From assembly GCA_937864195.1 (NCBI GenBank), contig CALMJG010000168.1, positions 1 through 36,888 of the forward strand: a stretch of 36,888 nucleotides of DNA. Reading direction: 5' to 3'. Below the pieces are notes generated by a model. The model had not been told where the DNA came from and did no database searches. It saw only the letters and a list, made by a program, of their open reading frames with translations. Every line of letters begins with the position of its first letter. Positions within the stretch are counted from its first letter, which is position 1. The DNA comes from an uncultured Novosphingobium sp. (lineage in GTDB: Bacteria; Pseudomonadota; Alphaproteobacteria; Sphingomonadales; Sphingomonadaceae). Position numbers and translations under genes: made by a program. Of the stretch, positions 26,062-34,471 are shown piece after piece.

Positions 26062-26966
26062 TGTCCGGTTTCCTTGGGGCGCAGGCCGAGCAGGTGGCAG
26101 ATCGCGTAGGTCTGGTCGGCGCGGTTCAGGGTGTAGAAGTGGAAGTCGCGCACGCCGCCTTGGTAGAGGCGGCGGCACAGGTCGGCGGCGACCGCGGCGG
26201 CGATGTGGGAACGCGGCCCGGGCAGGTCGTCCAACCCTTCGAACAGGCTGGTCATCCAGCCGGGAATCGTGGTGTTGCCGCTCATCCGCCGGATCGCGGC
26301 GAAGTTCGTTACCGGCATGATCCCGGGCAGGATCGGCGCGGTGATCCCGGCAGCCAGCACCTTGTCGAGGAACCGGAAATAGGCGTCGGTCGAATAGAAG
26401 AACTGGGTGATCGCCCGGTCCGCCCCGGCATCGAGCTTGCGCTTGAGGTTGTCGAGATCGGCCTCGGCGCTGGTGGCCTCCGGGTGAACCTCGGGATAGG
26501 CTGCGACCGAAATCTCGAAGGGGTGGCGCGACTTCAGCCCGGCGACGAGGTCGGCGGCGCCGGCATAGCCCTGCGGGTGCGGCTCGAACCGCCCGCCCGC
26601 TTCCGGCGGCGGATCGCCGCGCAGCGCGACGATGTGGCGCACGCCGGCTTCCCAGTAGCGGTCGGCGACATCTGCGATCTCGTCCTTGCTGGCGGCAACG
26701 CAGGTCAGGTGCGCGGCTGCGGTCAGCCCGGTTTCACTGACGATCCGGGCGACGGTGGCGTGGGTGCGCTCACGCGTGGAGCCGCCCGCACCATAGGTCA
26801 CCGAGACGAAGCTGGGGGCCAGCGGGGCGAGTTCCAGCACCGCGTTCCAGAGCTGCTCTTCCATCTTTTCCGTCTTGGGCGGGAAGAATTCGAAACTGAC
26901 GCGGAAATCGCCGGGAATGGTGGTGAACAGCGGCCGGTCCTCGACCCCCCGCAGCATGGTATTCAT
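26058..26966 (-). CDS. metF: Methylenetetrahydrofolate reductase
   Basis: A 302-residue FAD-dependent reductase that makes 5-methyl-tetrahydrofolate, the methyl donor for the MetH pair downstream. FEFFPPKTEKM carries the catalytic Glu26 and ALRGDPP the flavin-contacting Asp118 (E. coli Glu28 and Asp120); the barrel continues with ITQFFYS and LPGIMPV. The length is normal. The ATG at 26966 overlaps the stop of the regulator gene (ATGA), and its own stop overlaps the homocysteine-module start, so all four genes of the operon are tightly coupled. A second Met three codons in is an alternative start. Confidence 0.96.
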   Translation of the reverse strand: MNTMLRGVEDRPLFTTIPGDFRVSFEFFPPKTEKMEEQLWNAVLELAPLAPSFVSVTYGAGGSTRERTHATVARIVSETGLTAAAHLTCVAASKDEIADVADRYWEAGVRHIVALRGDPPPEAGGRFEPHPQGYAGAADLVAGLKSRHPFEISVAAYPEVHPEATSAEADLDNLKRKLDAGADRAITQFFYSTDAYFRFLDKVLAAGITAPILPGIMPVTNFAAIRRMSGNTTIPGWMTSLFEGLDDLPGPRSHIAAAVAADLCRRLYQGGVRDFHFYTLNRADQTYAICHLLGLRPKETGQ

Positions 26967-27976
26967 CGCGACTGGTCCTTTGCGGGAATGGCGATTGGCG
27001 CACGCGCGGCCTGGTGGGTGCGTGCGGCGATCCAGATCTTGACCGTCAGCGGCTTGCCGGGAAGCGCGACCGGCGCGGCGGCGGCGAACCCGGCCTCGCT
27101 CAGCAGGGCGAGCATCTGCTCGTCCGAAAAGCCCAGACGGGCGTGGGCGTGGAGCGTGCGCAGCTCTTCCCGGTCATGCGCGGCGAAATCGACCACGGCC
27201 ACCGCGCCGCCGGGGCGGGTGACGCGCGCGGCCTCGGCCAGCACGGCGGCGGGCTCCTGCGCATAGTGCAGCACCTGGTGGAACAGCACGGTATCGAAGG
27301 CGGCGTCGGCAAAGGGCAGGGCGGTGAAATCGCCCTGGACCAGCTCGACCTGCCCGGCGGGCAGGTGCTGGAGCCGGGCACGGGCGATGCGGAGCATTTC
27401 CGGGCTCTTGTCGAAGGCGGTGACGTGGGCGCTGCGGGCTGCGAACAGTTCGGCCATGCGGCCCGTGCCGGTGCCGATGTCGAGCAGTGCGCCGAGCGAG
27501 CCCCCGGTGCCGGACACCTTGCCGAGCGCCCTGGCGAGCGCGGCCTCGACCGGCTCGTCGGCGCTGTGCATCACGCGCAGGGTGTCCCATTCGGCGGCGT
27601 GGCGGGCGAAATAGGCCTCGGCGCTGGCCTGGCGGGCTGCGCGGATCGCGGCGAGGTGGCGGCGGTCCTCCGCGCAGCGGGCGGCGAAGGCCGCGTCGTC
27701 GCTTTCGGCCACGGCCAGCAGGCGGGCGGCGGCGCTGCCCATCGGCGGGGCGCGGTTTTCAGCCACGGCGCTGCGCAGGAATACCCAGCTGCCTTCCTTG
27801 CGCCGCTCGGCCAGCCCGGCGTCGCACAGGATGCGGACATGGCGCGATACGCGTGGCTGGCTCTGGCCCAGCACCTGGGCGAGTTCGCCCACGGCCAGTT
27901 CCATCGCGTCCAGCAGGCGCATGATCCTCAGCCGGGTCGGATCGGCGAGGGCGCGCAGAGTCGGTTCGATCCGCAT
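26963..27976 (-). CDS. ArsR-family regulator fused to SAM-dependent methyltransferase
   Basis: A 337-residue two-domain protein. Residues 1-85 form an ArsR-type winged helix (ADPTRLRIMRLL, then QSQPRVSRHVRILCDAGL as recognition region); residues about 120-315 form a class I methyltransferase with motif I DIGTGTG at 166-172 and an acidic FDKSPEML loop after it. It heads the metF-metH operon and has a 20-bp palindrome next to its start. ArsR-type regulators of methionine genes that sense S-adenosylhomocysteine (SahR) are known in Proteobacteria; this fusion is a plausible member, with the methyltransferase domain perhaps serving as the SAM/SAH sensor. That role is inference. Confidence 0.88.
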   Translation of the reverse strand: MRIEPTLRALADPTRLRIMRLLDAMELAVGELAQVLGQSQPRVSRHVRILCDAGLAERRKEGSWVFLRSAVAENRAPPMGSAAARLLAVAESDDAAFAARCAEDRRHLAAIRAARQASAEAYFARHAAEWDTLRVMHSADEPVEAALARALGKVSGTGGSLGALLDIGTGTGRMAELFAARSAHVTAFDKSPEMLRIARARLQHLPAGQVELVQGDFTALPFADAAFDTVLFHQVLHYAQEPAAVLAEAARVTRPGGAVAVVDFAAHDREELRTLHAHARLGFSDEQMLALLSEAGFAAAAPVALPGKPLTVKIWIAARTHQAARAPIAIPAKDQSR

Positions 27977-27984
27977 GGGGGTTC

Positions 27985-28004
27985 ATATAAAGAAATCTTT
28001 ATAT
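27985..28004. promoter_or_regulatory. 20-bp palindromic operator of the methionine operon
   Basis: ATATAAAG-AAAT-CTTTATAT is an inverted repeat with perfect eight-base arms, eight bases before the ATG of the ArsR-methyltransferase gene. Read on the minus strand it contains TATAAA (28003-27998), a likely -10 box, with a weak TTCGCA 17 bases further upstream. Its position and symmetry suit autorepression by the ArsR protein. It leaves little room for a Shine-Dalgarno. Confidence 0.7.
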
Positions 28005-28061
28005 CCTGCAACCGCCCATTTGCGAACGTCTTGCGGCTTGCGGAATCCGGGCAATTGCCGG

Positions 28062-28090
28062 TTGGCAGACCGGGGCCGCGCGGCTAGCGT
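28062..28090 (+). promoter_or_regulatory. Possible promoter of the first small lipoprotein gene
   Basis: TTGGCA (28062-28067) and TAGCGT (28085-28090) are 17 bases apart. The -35 is good and the -10 poor. The start would lie about 40 bases before the ATG. Confidence 0.3.
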
Positions 28091-28136
28091 CAAGGCTTGG
28101 GGCCGCAATTCAGTACCGCTCAAGGAAGGATTCCGG

Positions 28137-28379
28137 ATGAAGAAGTTCGTCACCATCGCCTTTGCCGCCACCGCCGCGCTGACGCTGGCCGCCTGCGGCA
28201 GCTCGGAAAGCGCCAAGGAAGAGGCTCAGGCCGACAACGTCGAGATGCCCGCCGAGGAAGCGGTGCAGGACGTTGACGCGGCCGCCACACCGGTTGCCGA
28301 CGCTGCTGCCAGCGCCGCGCCGAGCGAGGCCGCCAGCGCCGCCGCCAGCGAAGCGCCGAGCGCCGCTGCGAAGCAGTAA
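28137..28379 (+). CDS. Small Ala/Glu-rich lipoprotein
   Basis: An 80-residue protein with a lipoprotein signal peptide: MKKFVTIAFAATAALTLAAC, with the lipobox LAAC placing the lipidated Cys at residue 20. The mature 60 residues are low complexity, first acidic (SAKEEAQADNVEMPAEEAVQ) and then Ala/Ser/Pro repeats (AASAAPSEAASAAASEAPSA), with no fold that I recognise. AAGGAAGGA seven bases upstream is a strong Shine-Dalgarno. A hairpin terminator follows. Similar short Ala-rich lipoproteins are common in sphingomonads with no assigned role; a membrane spacer or a crowding protein are only guesses. Confidence 0.75.
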   Translation: MKKFVTIAFAATAALTLAACGSSESAKEEAQADNVEMPAEEAVQDVDAAATPVADAAASAAPSEAASAAASEAPSAAAKQ

Positions 28380-28401
28380 TCGCGCCGGTCCGGCCGGAAA
28401 T

Positions 28402-28437
28402 GCGGGCGGTTCCCCTTGCCGGGGTGCCGCCCGCTTT
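28402..28437 (+). terminator. Terminator between the two small lipoprotein genes
   Basis: GCGGGCGG (28402-28409) pairs with CCGCCCGC (28427-28434). Four further C-G pairs (CCCC with GGGG) continue inside after a small internal loop, around the loop TTGCC. Only TTT follows, so strength depends on the stem. Confidence 0.65.
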
Positions 28438-28469
28438 GCGTCCGGCGCGCGGCTGGGATAGGATGGGCC

Positions 28470-28694
28470 ATGCGCGCCATTTTCCTTGTCCTCTCCGTCC
28501 TCGCCCTTTCCGCCTGCGGCAAGGCGGACAATGAGCCCGGCCCCGGCGGCGTCACGGCGGGCGAGGCCAAGGCGCTCGACGAGGCGGCGCAGATGATCGA
28601 GGAAGATCGCTTGCCGCCAGAGGCCATGCCCACAATTTCGCCCACTACCGCGCCGCCAGCCAGCCCGATGGCTCCGCCTACCCCCAAGCCCTGA
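28470..28694 (+). CDS. Small Pro-rich lipoprotein
   Basis: A 74-residue protein with signal peptide MRAIFLVLSVLALSAC, lipobox LSAC and lipidated Cys16. The mature part has a short acidic helix (GEAKALDEAAQMIEEDR) and a Pro/Thr-rich tail ending APPTPKP. I do not recognise a family. AGGA six bases before the ATG supports this start over an in-frame ATG 18 codons upstream. It is convergent with arfB, with three bases between the stops. Confidence 0.68.
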   Translation: MRAIFLVLSVLALSACGKADNEPGPGGVTAGEAKALDEAAQMIEEDRLPPEAMPTISPTTAPPASPMAPPTPKP

Positions 28695-28697
28695 GGC

Positions 28698-29114
28698 TCA
28701 ATCCAGCCGGACCTTGCCGCGCCCGGCCTTCACCGCGCCCCGCTTCTTCTTGCCTTCCAGCCGAGCGGTCTTGCCGACGCGGTTGAGGCGGCTCTTGGCG
28801 CGCTGCTCGGGCAGGGCGAAGGCCTCGCGGATCAGCTCGCCCAGCCGCTCGCGCGCGTCCTGGCGGTTGGCTTCCTGGGTGCGGAAGCGCTGTGCGGTGA
28901 GCAGCAGTTCGCCCTTCGCCGTCATCCGGCTGCCCGCCAGTTGGCGCAGGCGGTGGAACACCGGCACCGGCAGGCGCAGGGCATAGATATCGAGCCGCAG
29001 CTGCACCGCGCTCGCCACCTTGTTGACGTTCTGCCCGCCCGGGCCGGAGGCGGTGATGAAGCTTTCGCTGATCAGGCTCAGCGCGCGGGCAATGGCCTCA
29101 TCCGCCGCTGGCAT
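28698..29114 (-). CDS. arfB: Peptidyl-tRNA hydrolase ArfB (ribosome rescue)
   Basis: A 138-residue class I release-factor-like protein. SGPGGQNVNKV carries the catalytic GGQ (residues 26-28) that hydrolyses peptidyl-tRNA, and the Lys/Arg-rich tail (KKKRGAVKAGRGKVR) is the part that enters the empty mRNA channel of stalled ribosomes. There are no codon-recognition domains, as expected for ArfB/YaeJ. Its start overlaps the end of the rluA-family gene by 17 bases, making it the last gene of a four-gene operon. Confidence 0.93.
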   Translation of the reverse strand: MPAADEAIARALSLISESFITASGPGGQNVNKVASAVQLRLDIYALRLPVPVFHRLRQLAGSRMTAKGELLLTAQRFRTQEANRQDARERLGELIREAFALPEQRAKSRLNRVGKTARLEGKKKRGAVKAGRGKVRLD

Positions 29115-29766
29115 GATCGCTGAATCCCAGCGCGGCGAAATCGGCTGGCATGGGTGCGCGCGCCTCGATCGGTGGCTTGCCCTCGCGGTGCACGGTCAGC
29201 GCCAGCGCGTGGAGCATGGTGCGTGGCGCACCCCGTCCGTCGCCATAGACCGGATCGCCCAGCAGCGCGTGGCCGAGGCCGGCCAGCGCATGGACGCGGA
29301 TCTGGTGCGTGCGCCCGGTTTCGGGGCGGAATTCGACCAGGGTACGCCCATCGTGCACCGCCAGCATGCGCCAGTGGGTAACGGCTGGCTTGCCCTTCTT
29401 CGCCGGGATCATCCGCCAGCCCTTTTCTGCGCTGGAAATCTTGGCGAGCGACAGCTCGATGGTGCCTTCGTCCTGATCGAGCGTTCCGGCGACCACGCCG
29501 AGGTAGACCTTGTCGACTTCGCGCGCTTCGAAGGCCGCGTTGAAGCGCTTGAGCGCCTTGGGATTGCGCGCCAGCAGCAGGCAGCCGGAGGTATCGGTAT
29601 CGATCCGGTGCACCGGCACCGGCACCCGCTGGAAGCCGAGCTTCAGGTCATCGAGGTGGTCCTCAAGGCTGCGCCCGCCCGCGCGGGGCCGCTCGATCGG
29701 CAGGCCGGCGGGCTTGTCGATCACCAGTGCCTCGCCGTCTTCGAAGAGGATCGTGATGTCGGTCAT
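29098..29766 (-). CDS. RluA-family RNA pseudouridine synthase
   Basis: A 222-residue pseudouridine synthase that isomerises uridine in rRNA or tRNA. The catalytic Asp56 lies in VHRIDTDTSGCLLLARN (HRID signature of the RluA family), with KVYLGVV and RTHQIRVHAL as the other family blocks. There is no S4 domain; the protein is the short form, like RluA or TruC. Which RNA site it modifies is not clear. Its ATG overlaps the aminotransferase stop (ATGA), and its end overlaps the arfB start, so translation-linked functions sit together here. Confidence 0.92.
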   Translation of the reverse strand: MTDITILFEDGEALVIDKPAGLPIERPRAGGRSLEDHLDDLKLGFQRVPVPVHRIDTDTSGCLLLARNPKALKRFNAAFEAREVDKVYLGVVAGTLDQDEGTIELSLAKISSAEKGWRMIPAKKGKPAVTHWRMLAVHDGRTLVEFRPETGRTHQIRVHALAGLGHALLGDPVYGDGRGAPRTMLHALALTVHREGKPPIEARAPMPADFAALGFSDHASGG

Positions 29767-30944
29767 GCCAGTGCTCCCGCGATGCGGCGAAGTGCCTCGT
29801 CCAGCTTGGCATCGTCGGCGGCAAAGCTGATGCGGAAGCCGTCCCTGCCGCCAAAGGCCGAAGCTGCGACCAGGGCCACGCCGTGTTCGAGCAGGTGCAG
29901 GCACAGGCCTTCGTCATCGCCGAACCGCTCCATCAGCGGTGCGGCATCGACCATGCAGTAGAACGCGCCGTCCGGCACGGGCGCCGACAGCCCCGGCACG
30001 GCATTGATCGCCGCGACGACCCGGTCGCGCCGCACCCGGAACTTCTCGCGCCAGTCAATCAGGAACTCCTGCGGCCCGGCAAAGGCGGCCACGGCGGCGG
30101 CCTGGCTGATCGAGGCGGCATTGCCTGAGGAGTGCGATTGCAGCTTGCCCATCGCCTTCACCAGCCATTCCGGTCCGGCGGCGACGCCGATGCGGAAACC
30201 GGTCATCGCGTGGCTTTTCGATACGCCCGACACGGTCAGAACGCGGCTCGCCAGTTCCGGGCATTCGACGCTGATCGTCGCGTGGGCGCCCGGCGTGTAG
30301 CGCAGCGGGGCATAGATGTCGTCCGACATGACCAGCACCTGGGGATGGCGGGCCAGAACCGCGCCCAGCGCGCGCAGTTCCTCTGCGGGATAGGTTGCGC
30401 CGGTCGGGTTGCCGGGGCTGTTGAGCAGCAGCCACCGGGTGCGCGGGGTAATCGCCGCTTCCAGCTGATCGGGCGTGATGCGAAAACCGCCCGCCGCCGT
30501 GGTCGGCAGGTCGACGACTTCGGCCCCCGCGAAGCGCACGATCTCGGGATAGCTGACCCACCACGGGCTGGGCACGAGCACCTCGTCACCCGGATCGAGC
30601 GTGGCAAGCAGGGCGTGGAAGATCGCCTGCTTGCCGCCCGCGCTGACGATCACCTGGCCGGGGGGCACATGGATGCCAAGGTCACGGGCAAAGTGCAGCG
30701 CCGCCGCCTCGCGCAGCGCCTGCGTGCCGGACACCGCGGTGTATTTCGTGTCGTCGGCGTCGAGCGCGGCCTTGGCCGCCGCGATGACGTGGGCCGGGGT
30801 CGCAAAGTCCGGTTCGCCCACCGACAGCGAGATCACGTCCCTGCCGGCCGCCCGCAGTTCAAAGGCGCGGTCGGTGATCGCGTTGGTGCGCGAAGGGCGG
30901 ATACGCCCCAGCGCGGCGGAAATCTTCATTACAGGGTCGCTCAC
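29763..30944 (-). CDS. PLP-dependent class I aminotransferase (aspartate aminotransferase-like)
   Basis: A 393-residue fold-type I aminotransferase of the AspC/prokaryotic aspartate aminotransferase group. Lys243 in GVSKSHAMTGFRIG binds PLP; NSPGNPTGATYP (175-186) and SDDIYAPLRY contain the cofactor-contacting Asn and Tyr, and FRISFA near the end holds the carboxylate-binding Arg. The preferred amino acid is not certain. The start is either GTG at 30944, which overlaps the pabBC stop (GTGA), or the ATG five codons later. It is the second gene of the pabBC operon, but no pathway link to folate is evident. Confidence 0.9.
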   Translation of the reverse strand: MSDPVMKISAALGRIRPSRTNAITDRAFELRAAGRDVISLSVGEPDFATPAHVIAAAKAALDADDTKYTAVSGTQALREAAALHFARDLGIHVPPGQVIVSAGGKQAIFHALLATLDPGDEVLVPSPWWVSYPEIVRFAGAEVVDLPTTAAGGFRITPDQLEAAITPRTRWLLLNSPGNPTGATYPAEELRALGAVLARHPQVLVMSDDIYAPLRYTPGAHATISVECPELASRVLTVSGVSKSHAMTGFRIGVAAGPEWLVKAMGKLQSHSSGNAASISQAAAVAAFAGPQEFLIDWREKFRVRRDRVVAAINAVPGLSAPVPDGAFYCMVDAAPLMERFGDDEGLCLHLLEHGVALVAASAFGGRDGFRISFAADDAKLDEALRRIAGALA

Positions 30945-32755
30945 AACAATTTCGCTTTTACCAGTCCGCGCAAGGCATTGCCGATCAGGAATCCGTGCCT
31001 GAGGTCTTCGAGAGTAAGGTTTGCCTCTTCCGCGCGGCCTGCCTCGATCAGGCTGCGGCGCAGCACGCCCGGCAGCAGGCCCAGCGCGGCGGGCGGGGTG
31101 AGCAGCTTGCCATCACGCTCGACGAACAGGTTGGTGAAGCAGCCTTCGGTGACCAGGCCATCGTCGCGCAGCAGCAGCGCCTCCTGCGCCCCGGCCTCTT
31201 TCGCGGCACGCAGGCCGACGTCGTAGAATCCCCGGTCGGTGGTCTTGTGGCGCAGCCGCCAGTCGCCCGAGTCCACCGGCAGGCGCAGCACGGCGCAGGG
31301 CACCGGCTCCGCCAGCGGCGCGGGCAGCGGCGAAAGTTCCAGCGTGTAGGCGCCCGCGCGCGAGACGACCAGCCGCACCCGCGCGGGCGCATTGGCATCG
31401 AAGCACAGCGCCTGGATCGCGTTGCGCACCGCATGGCGATCAAAGGCAAAGCGGAGTTCGGCCGCGCTGGCCTTGAGCCGTTCGAGGTGGAGTTCCAGCA
31501 GCGCGATTCCCTCATCGGGAGTGAAACGCATGGTTTCGATCAGATCTGCCCCAGCGGCATGCACGCGCACGAATCCCCCTTTGACCAGGCACTCGCGCCA
31601 TTCGGTGAGCATTTCCGAATCCGCGACAATCGCCGAGCCGACCCCCAGCACCGCCCGCCCCCGGTTGTTCTCTTCCGGGGTCAGGCGCAGGGTGCGGATT
31701 GCCACATTGAATGCCGCATCACCAGCCTCGATTGGGCCATTCCGGTCTGCATCCGGCGGGTCGAACCGCCCGATTGCCCCGCAATAGGGGCCACGCGGAT
31801 CGCGCTCATGCCGGTTGATCAGTTCCATTGCCCGGATCTTGGGCGCGCCGGTGATCGAACCGCAGGGAAACAGCGCGCGTACCATGTCCGCCGCGCCCTT
31901 GCCCGGTTGCAGCGCGGCGCGCACTGTGGTGACCATCTGGTGGACCGTGGGATAGCTTTCCACCGCGAAGGCGTTCTCCACCCGCACGCTGCCCGCCTCC
32001 GCCACGCGCGACAGGTCGTTGCGCAGGAGGTCGACGATCATCAGGTTTTCGGCGCGGTCCTTGGCCGATCCGGCGAGTTCGGCGGCAAGCGCGGCGTCCT
32101 CTGTCCCGTCCCGCCCGCGCGGCCGAGTGCCCTTCATCGGCTTGACCGTGGCCGCCGCCCCGCGCTGGGCGAAGAACAGTTCGGGCGAGAAGCTCAGCAG
32201 CCAGTGCGAGCCATCGTGGACCACGCCGCCATAGCCGGCCCCCGCCGCCGGACGGATCGCGGCGTAAAGCGCCAGAGGATCGCCGCGATAGGACCCGGCG
32301 AGGTGGAAGGTGAGGTTGGCCTGGTAGATGTCGCCCGCCGCGATGGCTTCCTGCATGGCGGCGAAGTTCGCCGCATAGCCGCCGGGGGAAATTTGCGGTT
32401 CGACCGGGCCGACCTGGGCCAGGCCGCCGCGCTGCTGCTCAAGCCAGGCGGGCACTTCGTCCGCGGCCAGTTCCTGGTAGCCGTCGAACGCGCCGAACCA
32501 GACCAGCGGGCCGGCGGCGCCGCTGCGCGCGGCGGCCAGCGGCATGAGTCGGGGTTCGAGCGCAAGACCGGCCTCGTAGGCGAAATATCCGGCCAGGTGC
32601 AGGCCCTCAGTCCGCAGCGCCTCGATCCTCTCCAGCGCCGGTGCGACCTCTTCCGGGCGATGGGCCACCACGATTTCGCGCGGGGCCTGGTACAGCCGCG
32701 CGGGGCTGGCCGCGTCGGGGCGGGCATCGTCTAGCAGGATGAAGGGATCGGCCAT
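30941..32755 (-). CDS. pabBC: Aminodeoxychorismate synthase component I fused to aminodeoxychorismate lyase
   Basis: A 604-residue fusion of two folate-pathway enzymes. Residues 1 to about 390 are PabB: PMKGT with Lys208 (the active-site lysine of PIKGT), [13 protein letters not shown], and [16 protein letters not shown]. Residues about 400-604 are PabC, a fold-type IV PLP lyase with Lys504 in [12 protein letters not shown] and [10 protein letters not shown]. Together, with a PabA partner encoded elsewhere, they turn chorismate into p-aminobenzoate. The ATG at 32755 is chosen because the family N-terminus (FILLDDARP) starts there. It heads an operon of four overlapping genes and is divergent from the HerA-like gene. 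Confidence 0.95.
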   Translation of the reverse strand: MADPFILLDDARPDAASPARLYQAPREIVVAHRPEEVAPALERIEALRTEGLHLAGYFAYEAGLALEPRLMPLAAARSGAAGPLVWFGAFDGYQELAADEVPAWLEQQRGGLAQVGPVEPQISPGGYAANFAAMQEAIAAGDIYQANLTFHLAGSYRGDPLALYAAIRPAAGAGYGGVVHDGSHWLLSFSPELFFAQRGAAATVKPMKGTRPRGRDGTEDAALAAELAGSAKDRAENLMIVDLLRNDLSRVAEAGSVRVENAFAVESYPTVHQMVTTVRAALQPGKGAADMVRALFPCGSITGAPKIRAMELINRHERDPRGPYCGAIGRFDPPDADRNGPIEAGDAAFNVAIRTLRLTPEENNRGRAVLGVGSAIVADSEMLTEWRECLVKGGFVRVHAAGADLIETMRFTPDEGIALLELHLERLKASAAELRFAFDRHAVRNAIQALCFDANAPARVRLVVSRAGAYTLELSPLPAPLAEPVPCAVLRLPVDSGDWRLRHKTTDRGFYDVGLRAAKEAGAQEALLLRDDGLVTEGCFTNLFVERDGKLLTPPAALGLLPGVLRRSLIEAGRAEEANLTLEDLRHGFLIGNALRGLVKAKLL

Positions 32756-32859
32756 TGCTGGCGCGCCTTCTAGCCGGGCTTTGCGCCGCATGCAAAAACC
32801 CACTCGCGCTGGGCGCGGGGGCGGCTTATCTGTTGCCCCTGAACAGTTTGGAGCACGCG

Positions 32860-34434
32860 ATGACCGATATCCTCCTGGGCCTGGGCGCCAATGGCGAACG
32901 CCAGACCCTGCGCCTCAGCCGCGCCAACCGCCACGGGCTGATCGCCGGGGCCACCGGCACGGGCAAGACGGTCACCCTGCAGACCATCGCCGAGCAGTTT
33001 TCCGCCGCCGGGGTGCCGGTGTTCATGGCCGATGTGAAGGGCGACCTCGCGGGCGTCGCCATGCCGGGCAGCCATGATTTCAAGCACGCCGCCACGCTGG
33101 AGGCGCGCGCCGCCGAGATTGGCGTGACCGATTATGCCTATCGCGACAATCCTGCGGTGTTCTGGGACCTCTATGGCGAACAGGGCCACCCGATCCGGAC
33201 CACGATCTCGGAAATGGGGCCGCTGCTGCTGGCGCGGCTGCTGGGGCTGAACGAGACGCAGGAGGGGGTGCTCAACATCGCTTTCCGCTTCGCCGACGAC
33301 AACGGCCTGCTGCTGATCGATTTCGAGGATCTGCAACAGGTGCTGATCGCCTGCGCCGAGCAGGCGAGCCAGCTCGCCACCCGCTATGGCAACATTTCCA
33401 AGGCCAGCGTGGGGACGATCCAGCGCCAGCTGCTCGCCTTTGAAAGCCAGGGCGCGGCCCATTTCTTTGGCGAGCCGGCCTTCGAGATCAACGATTTCAT
33501 CCGCTGCGACGAGAACGGCAAGGGCGTGGTCAACGTCCTCGCCGCCGACAAGCTGATGCAGAGCCCCAAGCTCTACGCGACCTTCCTGCTGTGGCTGCTG
33601 TCGGAGCTGTTCGAGGCCCTGCCGGAGGTCGGCGATCCGGAAAAGCCCAAGCTGGTGTTCTTCTTCGACGAAGCGCACCTGCTGTTCGACGATGCTCCGC
33701 AAGCGCTGTTCGACAAGGTCGAGCAGGTCGTGCGGCTGGTCCGGTCCAAGGGCGTGGGTGTCTATTTCATCACCCAGAACCCGATCGACATTCCCGAAAA
33801 GATCGCCGGGCAGCTGGGCAACCGGGTCCAGCACGCGCTGCGCGCTTTCACCCCGCGCGACCAGCGGGCGATCAAGGCGGCGGCGGAGACCTTCCGGATC
33901 AATCCCGCTCTCGACGTTGAAACCGCGATTACCGAACTGAAAGTGGGCGAAGCGCTGGTCTCGACGCTCGACGAGGAAGGCGCGCCCAGCGTGGTGCAGC
34001 GCACCCTGATCGTGCCGCCGCGTTCGCGGCTGGGACCGCTTACTCCCAAGGAGCGCGCGATCATCCAGTCGATCAGCCCGTTCGAGGGCAAGTACGAGAC
34101 CCGCGTCGACCGCGATTCCGCCGCCGAAGTGCTGGAACGCAAGGCGCAGGACGCCGCCGCCGCTGCCCAGGTGGTCGAGGAACAGGGTGAGGAAGCCCAG
34201 CGCGCGCGCCCCCGCGCCACGACCTCGATGTGGGAAAAGGCCGGCAAGGCCGCGTTCGGGGCGGCTGCGGCTTCGGCCGGAACGATGGTGGCGCGCTCGA
34301 TGACCGGACGCAAATCAAGCGGCTCGCCGGTCGCTTCAGCCGCCAGTGCGGCGGCCGGAGCGCTCGGTACGGCCCTGGGCGGCGCGGCGCTTGGCCGTTT
34401 CGCACGCGGTTTGCTGGGCGGATTGCTGCGGTAG
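32860..34434 (+). CDS. HerA-like ATPase, DUF853 family
   Basis: A 524-residue protein of the YjgR/DUF853 group of HerA-FtsK-type ATPases. Walker A is GATGTGKT at residues 30-37, and Walker [10 protein letters not shown] is near 267-275 with Glu271; [17 protein letters not shown] follows as in the family. The last 80 residues are Ala/Gly-rich and could lie near a membrane ([22 protein letters not shown]). HerA proteins move DNA with nucleases in repair or defence, but the DUF853 branch has no proven role that I can cite, and no NurA-like nuclease is adjacent. GGAG before the ATG supports the start; the upstream open frame would run into pabBC. Confidence 0.88.
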   Translation: MTDILLGLGANGERQTLRLSRANRHGLIAGATGTGKTVTLQTIAEQFSAAGVPVFMADVKGDLAGVAMPGSHDFKHAATLEARAAEIGVTDYAYRDNPAVFWDLYGEQGHPIRTTISEMGPLLLARLLGLNETQEGVLNIAFRFADDNGLLLIDFEDLQQVLIACAEQASQLATRYGNISKASVGTIQRQLLAFESQGAAHFFGEPAFEINDFIRCDENGKGVVNVLAADKLMQSPKLYATFLLWLLSELFEALPEVGDPEKPKLVFFFDEAHLLFDDAPQALFDKVEQVVRLVRSKGVGVYFITQNPIDIPEKIAGQLGNRVQHALRAFTPRDQRAIKAAAETFRINPALDVETAITELKVGEALVSTLDEEGAPSVVQRTLIVPPRSRLGPLTPKERAIIQSISPFEGKYETRVDRDSAAEVLERKAQDAAAAAQVVEEQGEEAQRARPRATTSMWEKAGKAAFGAAAASAGTMVARSMTGRKSSGSPVASAASAAAGALGTALGGAALGRFARGLLGGLLR

Positions 34435-34446
34435 AGAGTGTTGCCG

Positions 34447-34467
34447 TGTTTCAGTCGGACTGAAACA
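34447..34467. terminator. Hairpin between convergent HerA-like and histidine kinase genes
   Basis: TGTTTCAG (34447-34454) pairs with CTGAAACA (34460-34467) around TCGGA. It lies wholly in the 37-base gap between two stops and may end both transcripts. It has no T run and is weaker than the GC-rich hairpins elsewhere. Confidence 0.45.
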
Positions 34468-34471
34468 GGCA

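Noticed and set aside
27977-28060. SAM-II or SAH riboswitch before the methionine operon
   Set aside because: The region is too short before the start codon, and a palindromic protein-binding site explains it better.
32860-34434. HerA defence system (for example with Sir2 or NurA partners)
   Set aside because: The protein is of the DUF853 housekeeping type and its neighbours are metabolic or signalling genes, with no nuclease or Sir2 partner.
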